The notes under the pieces: generated by a model | Databases searched by the model: none | What the model was told of the DNA's origin: nothing | The model's input: the letters and a program-made list of their open reading frames with translations, nothing else | Assembly: GCF_020873875.1 (NCBI RefSeq) | Contig: NZ_JAHWGU010000004.1 | Location: 186,001 to 250,000, forward strand | Length of the DNA stretch: 64,000 nt | Reading direction: 5' to 3' | Source: Actinoplanes sp. DH11 | Lineage (GTDB): Bacteria > Actinomycetota > Actinomycetes > Mycobacteriales > Micromonosporaceae | Program-made: the position numbers and the translations under genes | Shown here: piece after piece, positions 17,456 through 27,413 of the stretch | Layout: each line of letters begins with the position of its first letter | Numbering within the stretch: position 1 is the stretch's first letter

Positions 17456-18331
17456 ATGCTCGACGTCACCCGGCTCACCGTGCTGGTCGCCGTGGCACGG
17501 CATGGCTCGGTCACCGCGGCGGCACGCGCGCTGCACTATGCCCAGCCTTCGGTCAGCCACCACCTGGCTCGGCTGGAGGCGGAGACCGGCAGCCGGCTCG
17601 TTCAGCGCGTCGGCCGTGGCATCCGGCTCACCGATGCCGGCCGGTTGCTCGCCGACCGGGCCGAGGAGATCCTGGGCCGGCTCGCGGCGGCCGAGGCCGA
17701 ACTCGCGACGCACACCGGGCTGCTGGCGGGCCGGGTCCGGCTGGCCGCCTTCCCCTCCGCCCTGAGCACGCTCGTGCCGGCGGCGGCGGCCGGGTTCGCC
17801 GCCGCCCACCCGGGGGTGGACCTGCGGTTCACCGAGGCCGAGCCACCCGAAGCGGTCCGGCTGCTGCGCGGCGGCGAGGTGGAGGTGGCCCTGGTCTTCG
17901 CCCATCCCGACGAGGCGTCACCGGACTTGGACGGCCTGCGTCACGAGCCGTTGCTGACCGACGGCACGAACCTGGTGACGCCGCCGGACTGGACCGGCGA
18001 CCGGCTCGCCGACCACCGGGACCGGCCGTGGATCGGTGGGTGCGAACGGTGCCGGGCCCGGCTGGTGACCGCCTGCGCGGCCGAGGGTTTCGTGCCGGAC
18101 GTCCGGTTCACCACCGACGACTACGTGGCGGTGCAGGCCTTGGTCGCCGCCGGCATGGGTGCCACCACGCTGCCGGGGCTGGCGCTGGCCGCCCACCGCC
18201 ACCCGGGGGTCCGGGTCGTCCCGCTGCCGGGCGCCGGGCGGGTGGTCTCGGTCGCGCTGCTCGGCGAGCCGCCCGACCCGCCGGGCACCACCGCCCTGGT
18301 GGCGCACCTGCGGGCCGCCGCCAGATCGTAG
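17456..18331 (+). CDS. LysR-family transcriptional regulator
   Basis: 291 residues. The N-terminal HTH (LTVLVAVARHGSVTAAARALHYAQPSVSHHL, then RLEAETGSRLV) is typical of LysR. The effector domain follows (LAGRVRLAAFPSALSTLVPAAAAGFAAAHPGVDL and a late GMGATTLPGLAL). It is divergent from the threonine dehydratase-like gene, the standard layout for a LysR regulator and its target. The gap (17372-17455) is AT-richer than the surroundings, but I could not fix a unique T-N11-A site. Confidence 0.9.
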   Translation: MLDVTRLTVLVAVARHGSVTAAARALHYAQPSVSHHLARLEAETGSRLVQRVGRGIRLTDAGRLLADRAEEILGRLAAAEAELATHTGLLAGRVRLAAFPSALSTLVPAAAAGFAAAHPGVDLRFTEAEPPEAVRLLRGGEVEVALVFAHPDEASPDLDGLRHEPLLTDGTNLVTPPDWTGDRLADHRDRPWIGGCERCRARLVTACAAEGFVPDVRFTTDDYVAVQALVAAGMGATTLPGLALAAHRHPGVRVVPLPGAGRVVSVALLGEPPDPPGTTALVAHLRAAARS

Positions 18332-18355
18332 GAAGCGCCGGCTACCCGGCGGATC

Positions 18356-19852
18356 TCAGAGGGCGCAGCCCTCGACCGGCGGCAGTGGCGCCGGCTTGCC
18401 GATGGTGGGCAGGCCCAGCGAGACGCCCTTGAGCTTGGGGCGGATGCCGGCCTCGTGCGCGTCACCGGCGCGGGTGCGGCGGTGCGACAGCGGGTCGCCG
18501 TCGGCGTTGAGGTGGTGCGGCGCGGCGTAGGTGACGACCGTCTCGACGATGTCGCCGGGCCGCGGTGCCAGGGCGCCGGTCAGCTCGCCGGTCGCGAAGT
18601 GGACCAGGCGGCCGTCGCGGGCGCGGCCGCTCATCCGGCCGGTGCGCTCGTCCTTGCGCCCCTCGCCGACCGCGACCAGGACCTCGACCTTCTCCCCGAC
18701 CAGCTTCTTGTTCTCCGCCCAGGTGATGTCCTCGAGCGTGGCGATCAGGCGTTCGTAGCGCTCCTGGACGACAGCCTTGGGCAGCTGGTCGTCCATCACC
18801 GCGGCGGGCGTGCCGGGACGCTTGGAGTACTGGAAGGTGAACGCGCTGGAGAACCGGGCCCGCCGGACCACCTCGAGGGTCTGTTCGAAGTCCTCGTCGG
18901 TCTCGCCGGGGAAGCCGACGATGATGTCGGTGGTGATCGCGGCGTCCGGCATGGCGGCGCGGACCTTCTCGATGATGCCCAGGTATTTCTCCTGGCGGTA
19001 ACTGCGGCGCATCGCCTTGAGCACCCGGTCCGAGCCGGACTGCAGCGGCATGTGCAGCGAGTGGCAGACGTTCGGCGTCTCCGCCATCGCGGCGATCACG
19101 TCGTCGGTGAAGTCTTTCGGGTGCGGACTGGTGAACCGGACCCGCTCCAGGCCCTCCACCTCGCCGGTCGCGCGCAGCAGCTTGCCGAAGGCCAGCCGGT
19201 CACCGAACTCGACGCCGTAGGAGTTCACGTTCTGCCCGAGCAGGGTCACCTCGAGGACACCCTCGGCGACCAGGGCGCGCACCTCGGAAAGGATGTCGCC
19301 GGGCCGGCGGTCCTTCTCCTTGCCGCGCAGCGACGGGACGATGCAGAACGTGCAGGTGTTGTTGCAACCCACCGAGATCGAGACCCAACCGGCGTACGTC
19401 GACTCGCGCTTGGTGGGCAGCGTGGAGGGGAACACCTCGAGCGACTCGAGGAGCTCGACCTGCGCCTCCTCGTTGTGCCGGGCGCGCTCCAGCAGCGCCG
19501 GCAACGAGCCGATGTTGTGGGTGCCGAAGACGACGTCGACCCAGGGCGCCTTCTTGACGATGTCGCCCTGGTCCTTCTGCGCCAGGCAGCCGCCGACCGC
19601 GATCTGCATGCCCGGGTTCTTCAGCTTGGTCGGGCGCAGGTGCCCGAGGTTGCCGTAGAGCCGGTTGTCGGCGTTCTCCCGGACCGCGCAGGTGTTGAAG
19701 ACCACGACGTCCGCCGCGTCCGCCTCCACGGCGCGCACATAGCCGGCGTCCTCCATCAGGCCGGAGATCCGCTCGCTGTCGTGCACGTTCATCTGGCAGC
19801 CGTAGGTGCGCACATCGTAGGTGCGCGGGGCGCCCTGCATCTCGGTAGTCAT
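18356..19852 (-). CDS. miaB: tRNA-2-methylthio-N6-dimethylallyladenosine synthase
   Basis: 498 residues; a radical SAM methylthiotransferase that adds the ms2 group to i6A37 of tRNA. The N-terminal MTTase domain begins [13 protein letters not shown] with further cysteines in NTCAVRENA and GGCLAQKD. The radical-SAM motif is [14 protein letters not shown] (CxxxCxxC). A TRAM domain closes the protein ([28 protein letters not shown]). It acts after MiaA. The gene follows a small conserved-looking gene by 21 bp on the same strand. Confidence 0.96.
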   Translation of the reverse strand: MTTEMQGAPRTYDVRTYGCQMNVHDSERISGLMEDAGYVRAVEADAADVVVFNTCAVRENADNRLYGNLGHLRPTKLKNPGMQIAVGGCLAQKDQGDIVKKAPWVDVVFGTHNIGSLPALLERARHNEEAQVELLESLEVFPSTLPTKRESTYAGWVSISVGCNNTCTFCIVPSLRGKEKDRRPGDILSEVRALVAEGVLEVTLLGQNVNSYGVEFGDRLAFGKLLRATGEVEGLERVRFTSPHPKDFTDDVIAAMAETPNVCHSLHMPLQSGSDRVLKAMRRSYRQEKYLGIIEKVRAAMPDAAITTDIIVGFPGETDEDFEQTLEVVRRARFSSAFTFQYSKRPGTPAAVMDDQLPKAVVQERYERLIATLEDITWAENKKLVGEKVEVLVAVGEGRKDERTGRMSGRARDGRLVHFATGELTGALAPRPGDIVETVVTYAAPHHLNADGDPLSHRRTRAGDAHEAGIRPKLKGVSLGLPTIGKPAPLPPVEGCAL

Positions 19853-19873
19853 GGCAATTGACCAGGCTACCCG

Positions 19874-20353
19874 TTACGCCACGGCGGGCCGCTCCGGCGT
19901 CGGGTCCGGCTTGAACCGCGAACGGTCACATCCGGCCGGCGAGGCGCACGCCGGATCCGAGCCGGTGCACGGCCGGACGTGCCGGCGTTCCGGGCCGTCG
20001 TCCGTCTCCACCTCGGTGACGTGCACCGGTCGCAGGGTCCCGTCCTGCTCCGCGAGCACGTACCGCGTCGGGTTGAGGGTGTCGTCGGGAAGCAGGACCT
20101 CGGTGCGGAGCCGGACCGCGACGGCGCTCGCGATGGTCTCCTCGGCCAGCTCACCGGGTGCGAGGTAGACGTCGACCAGGGTCGGGAAGTCACCGCCGAC
20201 GTGATAGACGTCGCAGAGCAGTGCGCCGGGAACGGTGGTCTCGATCTCACCGACGGGGCGTTCCAGGGCGCCGGCGAGGGCGCCCCGCACCCGCTCCGCG
20301 TCGAGCCGCTGGGCGGCACACCAGTTCCAGAGGCCGTCCGCCATGCCCACCAT
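19874..20353 (-). CDS. Conserved-looking hypothetical protein upstream of miaB
   Basis: 159 residues from ATG 20353, which lies 8 nt after GGGAGAGG; a GTG at 20362 overlaps that site and is less likely, and ATG 20344 is a third option. The sequence is globular and acidic (GDFPTLVDVYLAPGELAEETIASAVAVRLRTEVLLPDD, RYVLAEQDGTLRPVHV). The C-terminus has a cysteine group (RPCTGSDPACASPAGC) that could bind metal. No family recognised. Placement 21 bp before miaB suggests co-transcription. Confidence 0.7.
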   Translation of the reverse strand: MVGMADGLWNWCAAQRLDAERVRGALAGALERPVGEIETTVPGALLCDVYHVGGDFPTLVDVYLAPGELAEETIASAVAVRLRTEVLLPDDTLNPTRYVLAEQDGTLRPVHVTEVETDDGPERRHVRPCTGSDPACASPAGCDRSRFKPDPTPERPAVA

Positions 20354-20396
20354 GCTGTACACCTCTCCCGCCCTGATCGGGCTGTGTTACCGCTCC

Positions 20397-20424
20397 GTGA
20401 CCATTCTCGACACGATCCGATACT
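20397..20424 (+). promoter_or_regulatory. Candidate promoter of the gluABCD operon
   Basis: GTGACC (20397-20402) and GATACT (20419-20424) with a 16-bp spacer resemble a housekeeping promoter and lie just before the first transporter gene. Confidence 0.3.
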
Positions 20425-20440
20425 GACGTGCCCCTAGGGT

Positions 20441-21226
20441 GTGTCCATTCGAGTGAACCGACAACGAGTGGATGGACCAGGGGTGACAGGCGAGGCTCTG
20501 ATCGTTCTGGAGAACGTCAACAAGTGGTTCGGACCCTTGCACGTGCTGCAGGACGTGGATTTGTCTGTCGCACGCGGCGAGGTCGTGGTCGTCATCGGGC
20601 CCTCCGGATCCGGCAAATCGACCCTGTGCCGGGCGATCAACCGGCTGGAGCCGATCGACTCCGGCACGATTACTTTCGACGGACAGCCGCTCGCGGCGGA
20701 GGGCCGGGCGCTGGCCCGGCTGCGCAGCGAGGTCGGCATGGTGTTCCAGTCCTTCAACCTGTTCGCGCACAAGACCATCCTGCAGAACGTGATGCTGGGA
20801 CCGGTCAAGGTGCGCAAGGAGAAGCCGGCGGTGGTCCGTGAGCGGGCCATGTCGCTGCTCGAGCGGGTCGGCATCGCCAACCAGGCCGAGAAGTACCCGG
20901 CTCAGCTCTCCGGTGGCCAGCAGCAGCGGGTCGCGATCGCCCGCGCGCTCGCCATGCAGCCCAAGGCCCTGCTCTTCGACGAGCCCACCAGCGCGCTCGA
21001 CCCGGAGATGGTCGGCGAGGTGCTGGACGTGATGACCTCCCTGGCCCGCGAGGGGATGACCATGGTGGTGGTCACCCACGAGATGGGCTTCGCCCGGCAC
21101 GCGGCGAACCGGGTGGTCTTCATGGCCGACGGCCAGCTCGTGGAGCAGGCGGCACCGGAGGAGTTCTTTGCCAACCCGAAGAGTGAACGCGCCCGCGATT
21201 TCCTCTCCAAAATCTTGACGCATTGA
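20441..21226 (+). CDS. gluA: Glutamate-type amino acid ABC transporter, ATPase subunit
   Basis: 261 residues from GTG 20441; in-frame GTGs at 20468 and 20483 are alternatives, since none has a clear ribosome binding site. Walker A is GPSGSGKST, the Q-loop VFQSFNLF, the signature [16 protein letters not shown], Walker [12 protein letters not shown] and the H-loop VVTHEMGFA, typical of polar amino acid (GlnQ/GluA) ATPases. It powers the importer made with the three genes that follow, all in one direction. Confidence 0.93.
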   Translation: MSIRVNRQRVDGPGVTGEALIVLENVNKWFGPLHVLQDVDLSVARGEVVVVIGPSGSGKSTLCRAINRLEPIDSGTITFDGQPLAAEGRALARLRSEVGMVFQSFNLFAHKTILQNVMLGPVKVRKEKPAVVRERAMSLLERVGIANQAEKYPAQLSGGQQQRVAIARALAMQPKALLFDEPTSALDPEMVGEVLDVMTSLAREGMTMVVVTHEMGFARHAANRVVFMADGQLVEQAAPEEFFANPKSERARDFLSKILTH

Positions 21227-21255
21227 TCAGAACACCAGTTTCGAGGAGCGTAAAC

Positions 21256-22116
21256 ATGCGCATCACCCGATTTGCAGCGACCTTCGGCGCGCTCACCATG
21301 GCGTTGGCCGTGGCGGCGTGCGGCGGTGGCGACAGCGAGAGCGGCAGCTCCGGCGGCGCCTCCGGCATCGTCGGCAAGGCCACCAACGACAAGAAGCTGG
21401 TCATCGGCGTGAAGGCCGACCAGCCGGGTCTCGGCCTGCAGACCGGTAGCACCTACACCGGCTTCGACATCGAGATCGGCAAGATCATTGCCAAGGGTCT
21501 CGGCGTCGAGGAGAGCGGCATCGAGTGGAAGACCACCGTCTCCGCGAACCGCGAGCCGTACATCCAGCAGGGCCAGGTGGACCTGGTGGTCGCCACCTAC
21601 ACGATCAATGACGAGCGCAAGAAGGTCGTCAACTTCGGTGGGCCGTACTTCATCGCCGGCCAGGACCTGCTCGTCCCGGTCGACTCGACGATCACCGGCC
21701 CGGAAGCCCTCAAGGGCAAGAAGGTCTGCTCGGTGAGCGGCTCGACCCCGGCCAAGCGGATCCAGACCGACTACAAGGACGCCCAGCTCCAGCAGTTCGA
21801 CTCGTACTCCAAGTGCGTGACGGCGCTCGCCGGCGGCCAGGTGGACGCGGTCACCACCGACGACATCATCCTCGCCGGCTACGCCGCGCAGGAGCAGTAC
21901 GCCGGCAAGTTCAAGGTGGTCGGCAAGCCGTTCAGCGAGGAGCCCTACGGCATCGGCCTGAAGAAGGACGACAGCGAGGGCTGCAACAAGATCAACGAGA
22001 TCCTGAAGGCCGCCGCGGCCGACGGCTCGTACAAGAAGGCGTGGGACGACTCGCTCGGCAAGAGCGGCACCGCCGCGCCGGAGCTCGACACCACCAAGCT
22101 CGCGAACTGCGCCTGA
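21256..22116 (+). CDS. gluB: Glutamate-type ABC transporter, substrate-binding lipoprotein
   Basis: 286 residues from ATG 21256, preceded by GAGGAG at 8-nt spacing. The signal peptide ends in a lipobox (ALAVAAC; lipidated Cys) followed by a Gly/Ser linker. The SBP family 3 domain includes LVIGVKADQPGLG, YTGFDIEIGKIIAKGLG, QGQVDLVVATYTINDERKKVVNFGGPY and GKKVCSVSGSTPAK. It is anchored outside the membrane and delivers glutamate or a related acidic/polar amino acid to the GluC/GluD channel. Exact ligand is inferred from operon type. Confidence 0.93.
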   Translation: MRITRFAATFGALTMALAVAACGGGDSESGSSGGASGIVGKATNDKKLVIGVKADQPGLGLQTGSTYTGFDIEIGKIIAKGLGVEESGIEWKTTVSANREPYIQQGQVDLVVATYTINDERKKVVNFGGPYFIAGQDLLVPVDSTITGPEALKGKKVCSVSGSTPAKRIQTDYKDAQLQQFDSYSKCVTALAGGQVDAVTTDDIILAGYAAQEQYAGKFKVVGKPFSEEPYGIGLKKDDSEGCNKINEILKAAAADGSYKKAWDDSLGKSGTAAPELDTTKLANCA

Positions 22117-22180
22117 CCTGACTGACCTGAGCGGAGCCGGGGCGACCCGGCTCCGCTCACCTGTTGCCGAAAAGGTGACG

Positions 22181-22855
22181 ATGGACGTCTTCTCCGACCC
22201 CTACAACGTCGACGTGTACGTGACCGGGTTCCTCTGGATCCTGAAGCTCACGGCGGCATCCACGGTGGGCGCGCTCGTGCTCGGCGTGCTCCTCGCCGCG
22301 ATGCGGGTCTCGCCGGTGCCGGTGCTGCGCGGCTTCGGTGCGGCCTGGGTGAACGTCTTCCGGAACACCCCGCTCACGCTGATCATTTTCTTCTGCTACT
22401 TCGGCCTCTTCTCGACACTGGGCTTCTCGGTGTCCGACGAGATCGACCTGAACAACTACTGGCTCGGCGTGATCGGCCTCTCGGTCTACACCGCCGCGTT
22501 CGTCTGCGAGGCGATCCGGTCCGGCATCAACACGGTGCCCGCCGGGCAGGCCGAGGCCGCACGGGCCATCGGCATGTCGTTCCGGCAGACGCTCACGATG
22601 ATCGTCCTGCCGCAGGCCGGCCGGGCCGTCGTCGCGCCGCTGGGCAGCATCTTCATCGCACTGTCGAAGAACGCCACGATCGTCGGCACGATCGGGCTGA
22701 TGGAGTCCTCCAACGCGATGAAGGAACTCATCAACGCGAACGGAGACGCGGTCATCCCGATCTTCCTGGTCTTCGCCGGCACGTTCGCCGTCGTCCTGAT
22801 CCCGGCCGGCTACGGCTTCGGCTGGCTCGCGAACCGGCTGGCGGTGAAGAGGTGA
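22181..22855 (+). CDS. gluC: Glutamate-type ABC transporter permease
   Basis: About 224 residues from ATG 22181 (AAAAGGTG just upstream; GTG 22175 is an alternative). Five or so membrane helices and the EAA loop EAARAIGMSFRQTLTMIVLPQAGR mark a HisM/GlnP-type permease. It pairs with the next permease to form the channel driven by GluA. Confidence 0.93.
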   Translation: MDVFSDPYNVDVYVTGFLWILKLTAASTVGALVLGVLLAAMRVSPVPVLRGFGAAWVNVFRNTPLTLIIFFCYFGLFSTLGFSVSDEIDLNNYWLGVIGLSVYTAAFVCEAIRSGINTVPAGQAEAARAIGMSFRQTLTMIVLPQAGRAVVAPLGSIFIALSKNATIVGTIGLMESSNAMKELINANGDAVIPIFLVFAGTFAVVLIPAGYGFGWLANRLAVKR

Positions 22856-22925
22856 GGAGCGAAGCGATCGAACTCCGGCAGCTCAGCCTTGAACATGGCG
22901 GCTCGGAGCGAAACGGAGAGCCGGC

Positions 22926-23807
22926 ATGAGCACGGATGCGGTCCTTTACGACCACCCGGGTCCCCGCGCGAAGATCCGTAACGCGGCGCTGACCGTCGTT
23001 TTCGGTCTCGTCCTGCTCGGGCTCGCCTACTGGGTGTACGCCAAGTTCGACGAGAAAGGCCAGTGGGCCGGGGCGCTCTGGAAGCCGTTCACCGCGCTGA
23101 GCACCTGGACCGACTACATCCTGCCGGGCCTGGGTTACACCCTCGGCGCGGCGGCGGTCGCGATGGTCCTCTCGCTCACGTTCGGCATCGTGTTCGCCGT
23201 CGGCCGGCTCTCCGACCACCGCTGGGTCAGGTACCCGGCCGGTGCGGTCGTGGAGTTCTTCCGCGCCGTACCCCTGCTGCTCCTGATGTTCTTCATCTTC
23301 TTCGGTGTCCCGTTCATCACCGAGCAGCCGATGTCGATCTTCTGGGCGGTGGTCATCGGCCTGACCCTCTACAACGGGTCGGTGCTGGCGGAGGCTTTCC
23401 GGGCCGGCATCCACGCGGTGCCGCGCGGGCAGAGCGAGGCGGCGTACGCGCTCGGCATGCGCAAGAGCCAGGTGATGCGTGAGGTCCTCGTACCGCAGGC
23501 CGCCCGTTCCATGCTGCCGGTGATCGTCAGCCAGATGGTCGTGCTGGTGAAGGACACCGCGCTCGGCTACATCATCTCCTACAGCGAGCTGCTGCAGATG
23601 GGCGTCAACAACGTCGCCGCGAACTTCGGCAACGTGGTGCAGGCCGCGATCGTCGTCGCCGCCATCTTCATCGTCGTCAACTCGATCCTGACCGCGCTGG
23701 CCGGGTGGCTGGAACGACGGACCCGCCGCAGTGGCCGGGCGCCGCGCACCAAGGGCCAGCCGGTTCCGGCCGGGCTGGTCCAGACCGGCGAAGCCGCCGG
23801 CGACTGA
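22926..23807 (+). CDS. gluD: Glutamate-type ABC transporter permease
   Basis: 293 residues from ATG 22926 after GGAGAG. The EAA loop is SEAAYALGMRKSQVMREVLVPQAAR. Compared with GluC it has an extra N-terminal helix and a basic C-terminal tail (RRTRRSGRAPRTKG). It is the last gene of the operon, ending 12 bp from the convergent rny gene, with no room for an independent terminator. Confidence 0.93.
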   Translation: MSTDAVLYDHPGPRAKIRNAALTVVFGLVLLGLAYWVYAKFDEKGQWAGALWKPFTALSTWTDYILPGLGYTLGAAAVAMVLSLTFGIVFAVGRLSDHRWVRYPAGAVVEFFRAVPLLLLMFFIFFGVPFITEQPMSIFWAVVIGLTLYNGSVLAEAFRAGIHAVPRGQSEAAYALGMRKSQVMREVLVPQAARSMLPVIVSQMVVLVKDTALGYIISYSELLQMGVNNVAANFGNVVQAAIVVAAIFIVVNSILTALAGWLERRTRRSGRAPRTKGQPVPAGLVQTGEAAGD

Positions 23808-23819
23808 CCGAGCGCCCTC

Positions 23820-25544
23820 CTACCGGGCCAGCTCCGTGACACGCGACTCCCTGACGACCGTGACGCGGATCTGGCCCGGATAGGTCAGCTCCTCCTCGAT
23901 CTGCTTGGCCACGTCGCGGGCCAGGACCGCCGCCCCGATGTCGTCGATGTCGTCCGGCCGCACCATCACCCGGATCTCCCGGCCCGCCTGCATGGCGAAG
24001 ACCTTCTCCACGCCGACCTTGCCGGCGGCGATCTCCTCGATGCGTTCCAGGCGTTTCACGTACGCCTCCAGGCTCTCCCGCCGGGCGCCCGGCCGCCCAC
24101 CGGAACACGCGTCCGCGGCCTGCGTCAGCACGGCCTCGATCGTCTGCGGCGGCACCTCGTTGTGATGCGCTTCGATGGCGTGCACGACGTCCTCGTGCTC
24201 GCCGTACTTGCGGGCCAGATCCGCGCCGATCAGCGCATGACTGCCCTCGACCTCGTGGGTGAGCGCCTTGCCGATGTCGTGCAGGAACGCCGCCCGCTTC
24301 ATCGTCGGCACGTCCAGTCCCAGCTCAGCCGCCATGATCCCGGCGATGTGCGCGGTCTCCACCAGATGCTTCAGCACGTTCTGGCCGTAGCTCGTGCGGT
24401 ACCGCAACCGACCCAGCAACTTCGTCAGCTCCGGGTGGATGTCGGTGATCCCGACGTCGACGAGCGCCTCCTCGGCGGCCCGGTCACAGAGCCGTTCCAC
24501 CTCGTTCTTGGCGCTGTCGAAGACCTCCTCGATCCGGTGCGGATGAATCCGGCCGTCCAGCACCAGCTTCTCCAGCGTGAGGCGGCCCACCTCCCGGCGC
24601 ACCGGGTCGAAGCAGGACAACAACACCGCCTCCGGGGTGTCGTCGATGATCAGGTTCACCCCGGTGGTCGACTCGAACGCCCGGATGTTGCGGCCCTCGC
24701 GGCCGATGATCCGGCCCTTCATCTCGTCACTCGGCAGGTGCAGGACACTTACCACGCTCTCCGCGGTCTGCTCGCTCGCGATCCGCTGAATGGCGTCGAC
24801 GACGATGTGCCGGGCCCGGGTGTCCGCCGTGTTCTTCGCCTCGATCTCGATGTCCCGGACCAGGATCGCGGCCTCCCGCTTGGCCTGCCCCTCGATCGCG
24901 TCGATCAGCTCCGCCTTCGCGGTCTCCGCGGTGAGCGCGGCGATCCGCTCCAACTCCCGGCGCTTCGACTCCTCCACCTTGGCGATCTCGGCCTCGCGCT
25001 TGGCAAGCGTCGCCTCCCTGGTGTTGAGCTCGCTCTCCCGCGCGGCCAGGCGGCGCTCCCGCTCGACGAGGCGCTCCAACTCCTCGGAATGCAGCCGCTC
25101 CCGCTCGTCGATCCGGGCGGCCCGGCGCTCCACCTCGGCGGCCTGCTCCTTCGCGGTGGCATTGAGCAGCGCGATCTCCCGCTCCCCGGACCGGCGGGCC
25201 TGCGTACGGAGCTGCTCGGCGTCGGCCTCGGCCTGCCGGTGCGCGTGCTCCAGAATCGTGTCGGCCTCGCTGTGCGCGGCCTCCAGGACCCGGCGGGCCT
25301 CGGCGCGCGCCGCACCCGCCTCCGCCTTGGCGGCGGCGGTCTCCGCACGCACCGAAGCAGCCTTCGCGTTGGCGTCGGCCACCTTCGCCTGCGCCGCGCC
25401 GACGGCCTGCTCCTGCCGGTCCTGCGCGTCCTGCCGCTCCGCGTGCAACTGACGCAACGCCCTCGACCCGAGGACCAGCCCGGCTATCACCGACGCGGCG
25501 AGCACGATGACAGCAATCACGAGCACCCAGTCCAGGGGGGTCAT
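23820..25544 (-). CDS. rny: Ribonuclease Y
   Basis: 574 residues; membrane-anchored endoribonuclease that initiates mRNA decay. The N-terminal helix (LDWVLVIAVIVLAASVIAGLVLG) is followed by a coiled coil of about 200 residues rich in A, E, R and K. Next come a KH domain (LPSDEMKGRIIGREGRNIRAFESTTGVNLIIDDTPEAV) and an HD domain with catalytic HDIGKA and a second metal site HHNE. The start is ATG 25544, about 10 nt after GGGAG. Length and domain order are normal. RNase J is also encoded here, so the organism carries both main decay enzymes. Confidence 0.96.
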   Translation of the reverse strand: MTPLDWVLVIAVIVLAASVIAGLVLGSRALRQLHAERQDAQDRQEQAVGAAQAKVADANAKAASVRAETAAAKAEAGAARAEARRVLEAAHSEADTILEHAHRQAEADAEQLRTQARRSGEREIALLNATAKEQAAEVERRAARIDERERLHSEELERLVERERRLAARESELNTREATLAKREAEIAKVEESKRRELERIAALTAETAKAELIDAIEGQAKREAAILVRDIEIEAKNTADTRARHIVVDAIQRIASEQTAESVVSVLHLPSDEMKGRIIGREGRNIRAFESTTGVNLIIDDTPEAVLLSCFDPVRREVGRLTLEKLVLDGRIHPHRIEEVFDSAKNEVERLCDRAAEEALVDVGITDIHPELTKLLGRLRYRTSYGQNVLKHLVETAHIAGIMAAELGLDVPTMKRAAFLHDIGKALTHEVEGSHALIGADLARKYGEHEDVVHAIEAHHNEVPPQTIEAVLTQAADACSGGRPGARRESLEAYVKRLERIEEIAAGKVGVEKVFAMQAGREIRVMVRPDDIDDIGAAVLARDVAKQIEEELTYPGQIRVTVVRESRVTELAR

Positions 25545-26200
25545 CTCGCCGCGTCTCCCTTCGCCGCCGGCGCGATGTGCACGCGCGCGGCCATCCTGCG
25601 GGATGCCCGACCAAAGCAGTGATCGCAACCGGCACCGGGAGTCTCCGGGGTTGCACGCTTCACCGCCGGCCTTGCGACCGGCCCCATCTCCGTCCGCCCG
25701 GCGACCCCGGGGGTGCGCCTTCCGCCGCTCCCGCTCGCTGAACGGCTCGCGGTTTCGCTCGCCGTCCCCGGCTTGCGGTTCCGGTCGCCTTCCGGCCTGC
25801 GGGCTCGGTCGCCTTCTGGCCTGCGGGCTCGCTTGCCGTCCGGCTTCCGGCTCCGGGCCCGCCGACTGGCTGTCGGCTGCCTTTCGGGCTGCCGCTCGCG
25901 AATCCGCCTGCCTTTCGGGCTGCCGCTTGCCTTATCGGCTGCCGCCTGCCGGTTCGCTGGCTGCCGTCGGCTGCCGGGTTTGCGGTCCGGTTGGCTTACC
26001 TGCCGCCGGCTGCTCACCTGCGGCTGGTTGCGCCCGCACGCCGGCAGTTGCTCGGCCGCCGCCGGATGGCTCACCCGCTGCCGCCGCCGGCTGCATGCCT
26101 GCCCTTGGCCGGGCGTTCCCGCCGCCGCCGGCTGCATGCCTGCCCTTGGCCGGATGGATCGCCTGCCGCAGGTGCGGCCGGCTTCGGGTGTGCTTCGCCG
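25545..26200. repeat. Low-complexity, repeat-rich DNA upstream of rny
   Basis: The stretch is extremely GC-rich and built of imperfect repeats. A 24-bp unit containing GGTCGCCTTC-GGCCTGCGGG occurs at 25780-25830, relatives of GGCTGCC and CTTTCGGGCTGCC continue to about 26000, and a 33-bp block with GGCTGCATGCCTGCCCTTGG is duplicated 41 bp apart (26080 and 26121). All six frames are largely open, which is expected from composition. One minus-strand frame (26137 down to 25541) encodes an Arg/Pro-rich string with DRARRPEG repeats and its stop overlaps the rny ATG. I do not consider it proven coding. Confidence 0.6.
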
Positions 26201-27140
26201 CAGGCGTGGCCGGTGGGCCGCGCCTGCGCGCTCGCTCCGCGATATGCCGAAGTCGCGGCCCGGGCTGGATGCTCGGGTCGCCCGGTCCTGTTGCGGGCCT
26301 CAGCCGTTCGCTGCGGTCTGGGCGGGCGCTTCGCCTCAGCGGGTTCGCTGGGACTTCCATGTCCGCTTCGCCGTATAGCTATGGCTTTGGCCGCCTTCGG
26401 TGACCGGCTGTACAGCGGCTGTGTCGCGGTAGCCGCTCGGCACATGCGGTTGACCGCTGGCTGGCACGGATGCCGCCGGCGACGGAGCAACCATGCGGAG
26501 AGGTGATCTCGGCTCGAGTTACAGGTGCACTCGGGCTCCGTCACGCCGCCGGATGCCATCCGTCCCCGACGCGGCAGTCGCCGTTCGGATCGGAGTGTGT
26601 GGAGTTGTGGGCCCGACTGCCGATATGTCGCACCTTCGGGCGCGGGTTCACGACCGGGAGGAGCATCGACGAGTACGGGGTGAAGCGCTCAAGTGATGCC
26701 GTAATGTAATGCGATCTATGTTGTGTCTGTTGCTTACGATGGTCGAACAAACCTTGTGTAACGCGAGGCTAGGTCGCGAGCACCGCTTCGGTCAAGGACT
26801 CATGATTCGGCAGCGGATAGGACGTAGGGCACAGACGCGCTTACGCCCAGCTCACGATCGCGCCGGGCATTTCCGACGTACCGTGTGATGACGCCCCAAC
26901 AGTCGTTACCAACCCGCAACCGAGGCCCCGCCCATTATGGCCCGCGCCGCAACTGTGCGTAGCTGTGAACCCAGCGCGCCCAGCCGCCAGCCCCGAGCCA
27001 CCGGCATGGACCGGAGGCCGGATGCTCGCGAATGGGTTAGAAGCTCACAACAGGACTATATCGGTGAGCGGTGCGGAGGCGTGCCCAACCGCACCGGCAA
27101 CCTCCGCCGACGACCCGTCGCCCGGGCCACCGGTCCCGCG
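26201..27140. other. Long intergenic stretch, no convincing gene
   Basis: Between rny's repeat-rich upstream region and the 34-bp array before recX. From about 26690 to 26960 the G+C content falls below the surroundings, and short AT-richer words occur (AATGTAATGC, TGTTGTGTCTGTTGC), compatible with a promoter or a transferred fragment. I found no tRNA-like cloverleaf, no ORF with family similarity and no clear terminator. Confidence 0.5.
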
Positions 27141-27281
27141 CAGCGGAAGCTCGGCAGCGGCGGTCGCCCTGGGGAGCGGAAGAGCCGGCAGCCCCGATCG
27201 CCCTGCGGAGCGGAAGGGCCGGCAGCCGCGATCGCGCTGCGGAGCGGAAGGGCCGACAGCGGCGATCGCCCTGCGGAGTGG
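27141..27281. repeat. 34-bp tandem repeat array, four units plus partial
   Basis: Units begin at 27141, 27174, 27208, 27242 and 27276 (spacing 33, 34, 34, 34). The core is GAGCGGAAGGGCCGGCAGCC followed by GCGATCGCCCTGCG. There are no spacers. The unit length equals that of the array at 6836-7108, although the sequences are not obviously related. The array lies 130 bp past the recX stop. Confidence 0.75.
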
Positions 27282-27413
27282 CGATTCAGTCGGCCGTGCT
27301 GAGTGCGGCATCCTTGTCGCGACTTCTCCGCCGTGCGTTGTCCGCGGTGCAGGACCGCATCGTCGTTGTCCTGGACGCGGCCCATCTCCAGCGACCAAGC
27401 ATGAAGCCCTCGG

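Noticed and set aside
26493..26696. A 67-codon frame in the AT-richer part before recX
   Set aside because: No ribosome binding site, no motif, and no membrane or HTH pattern.
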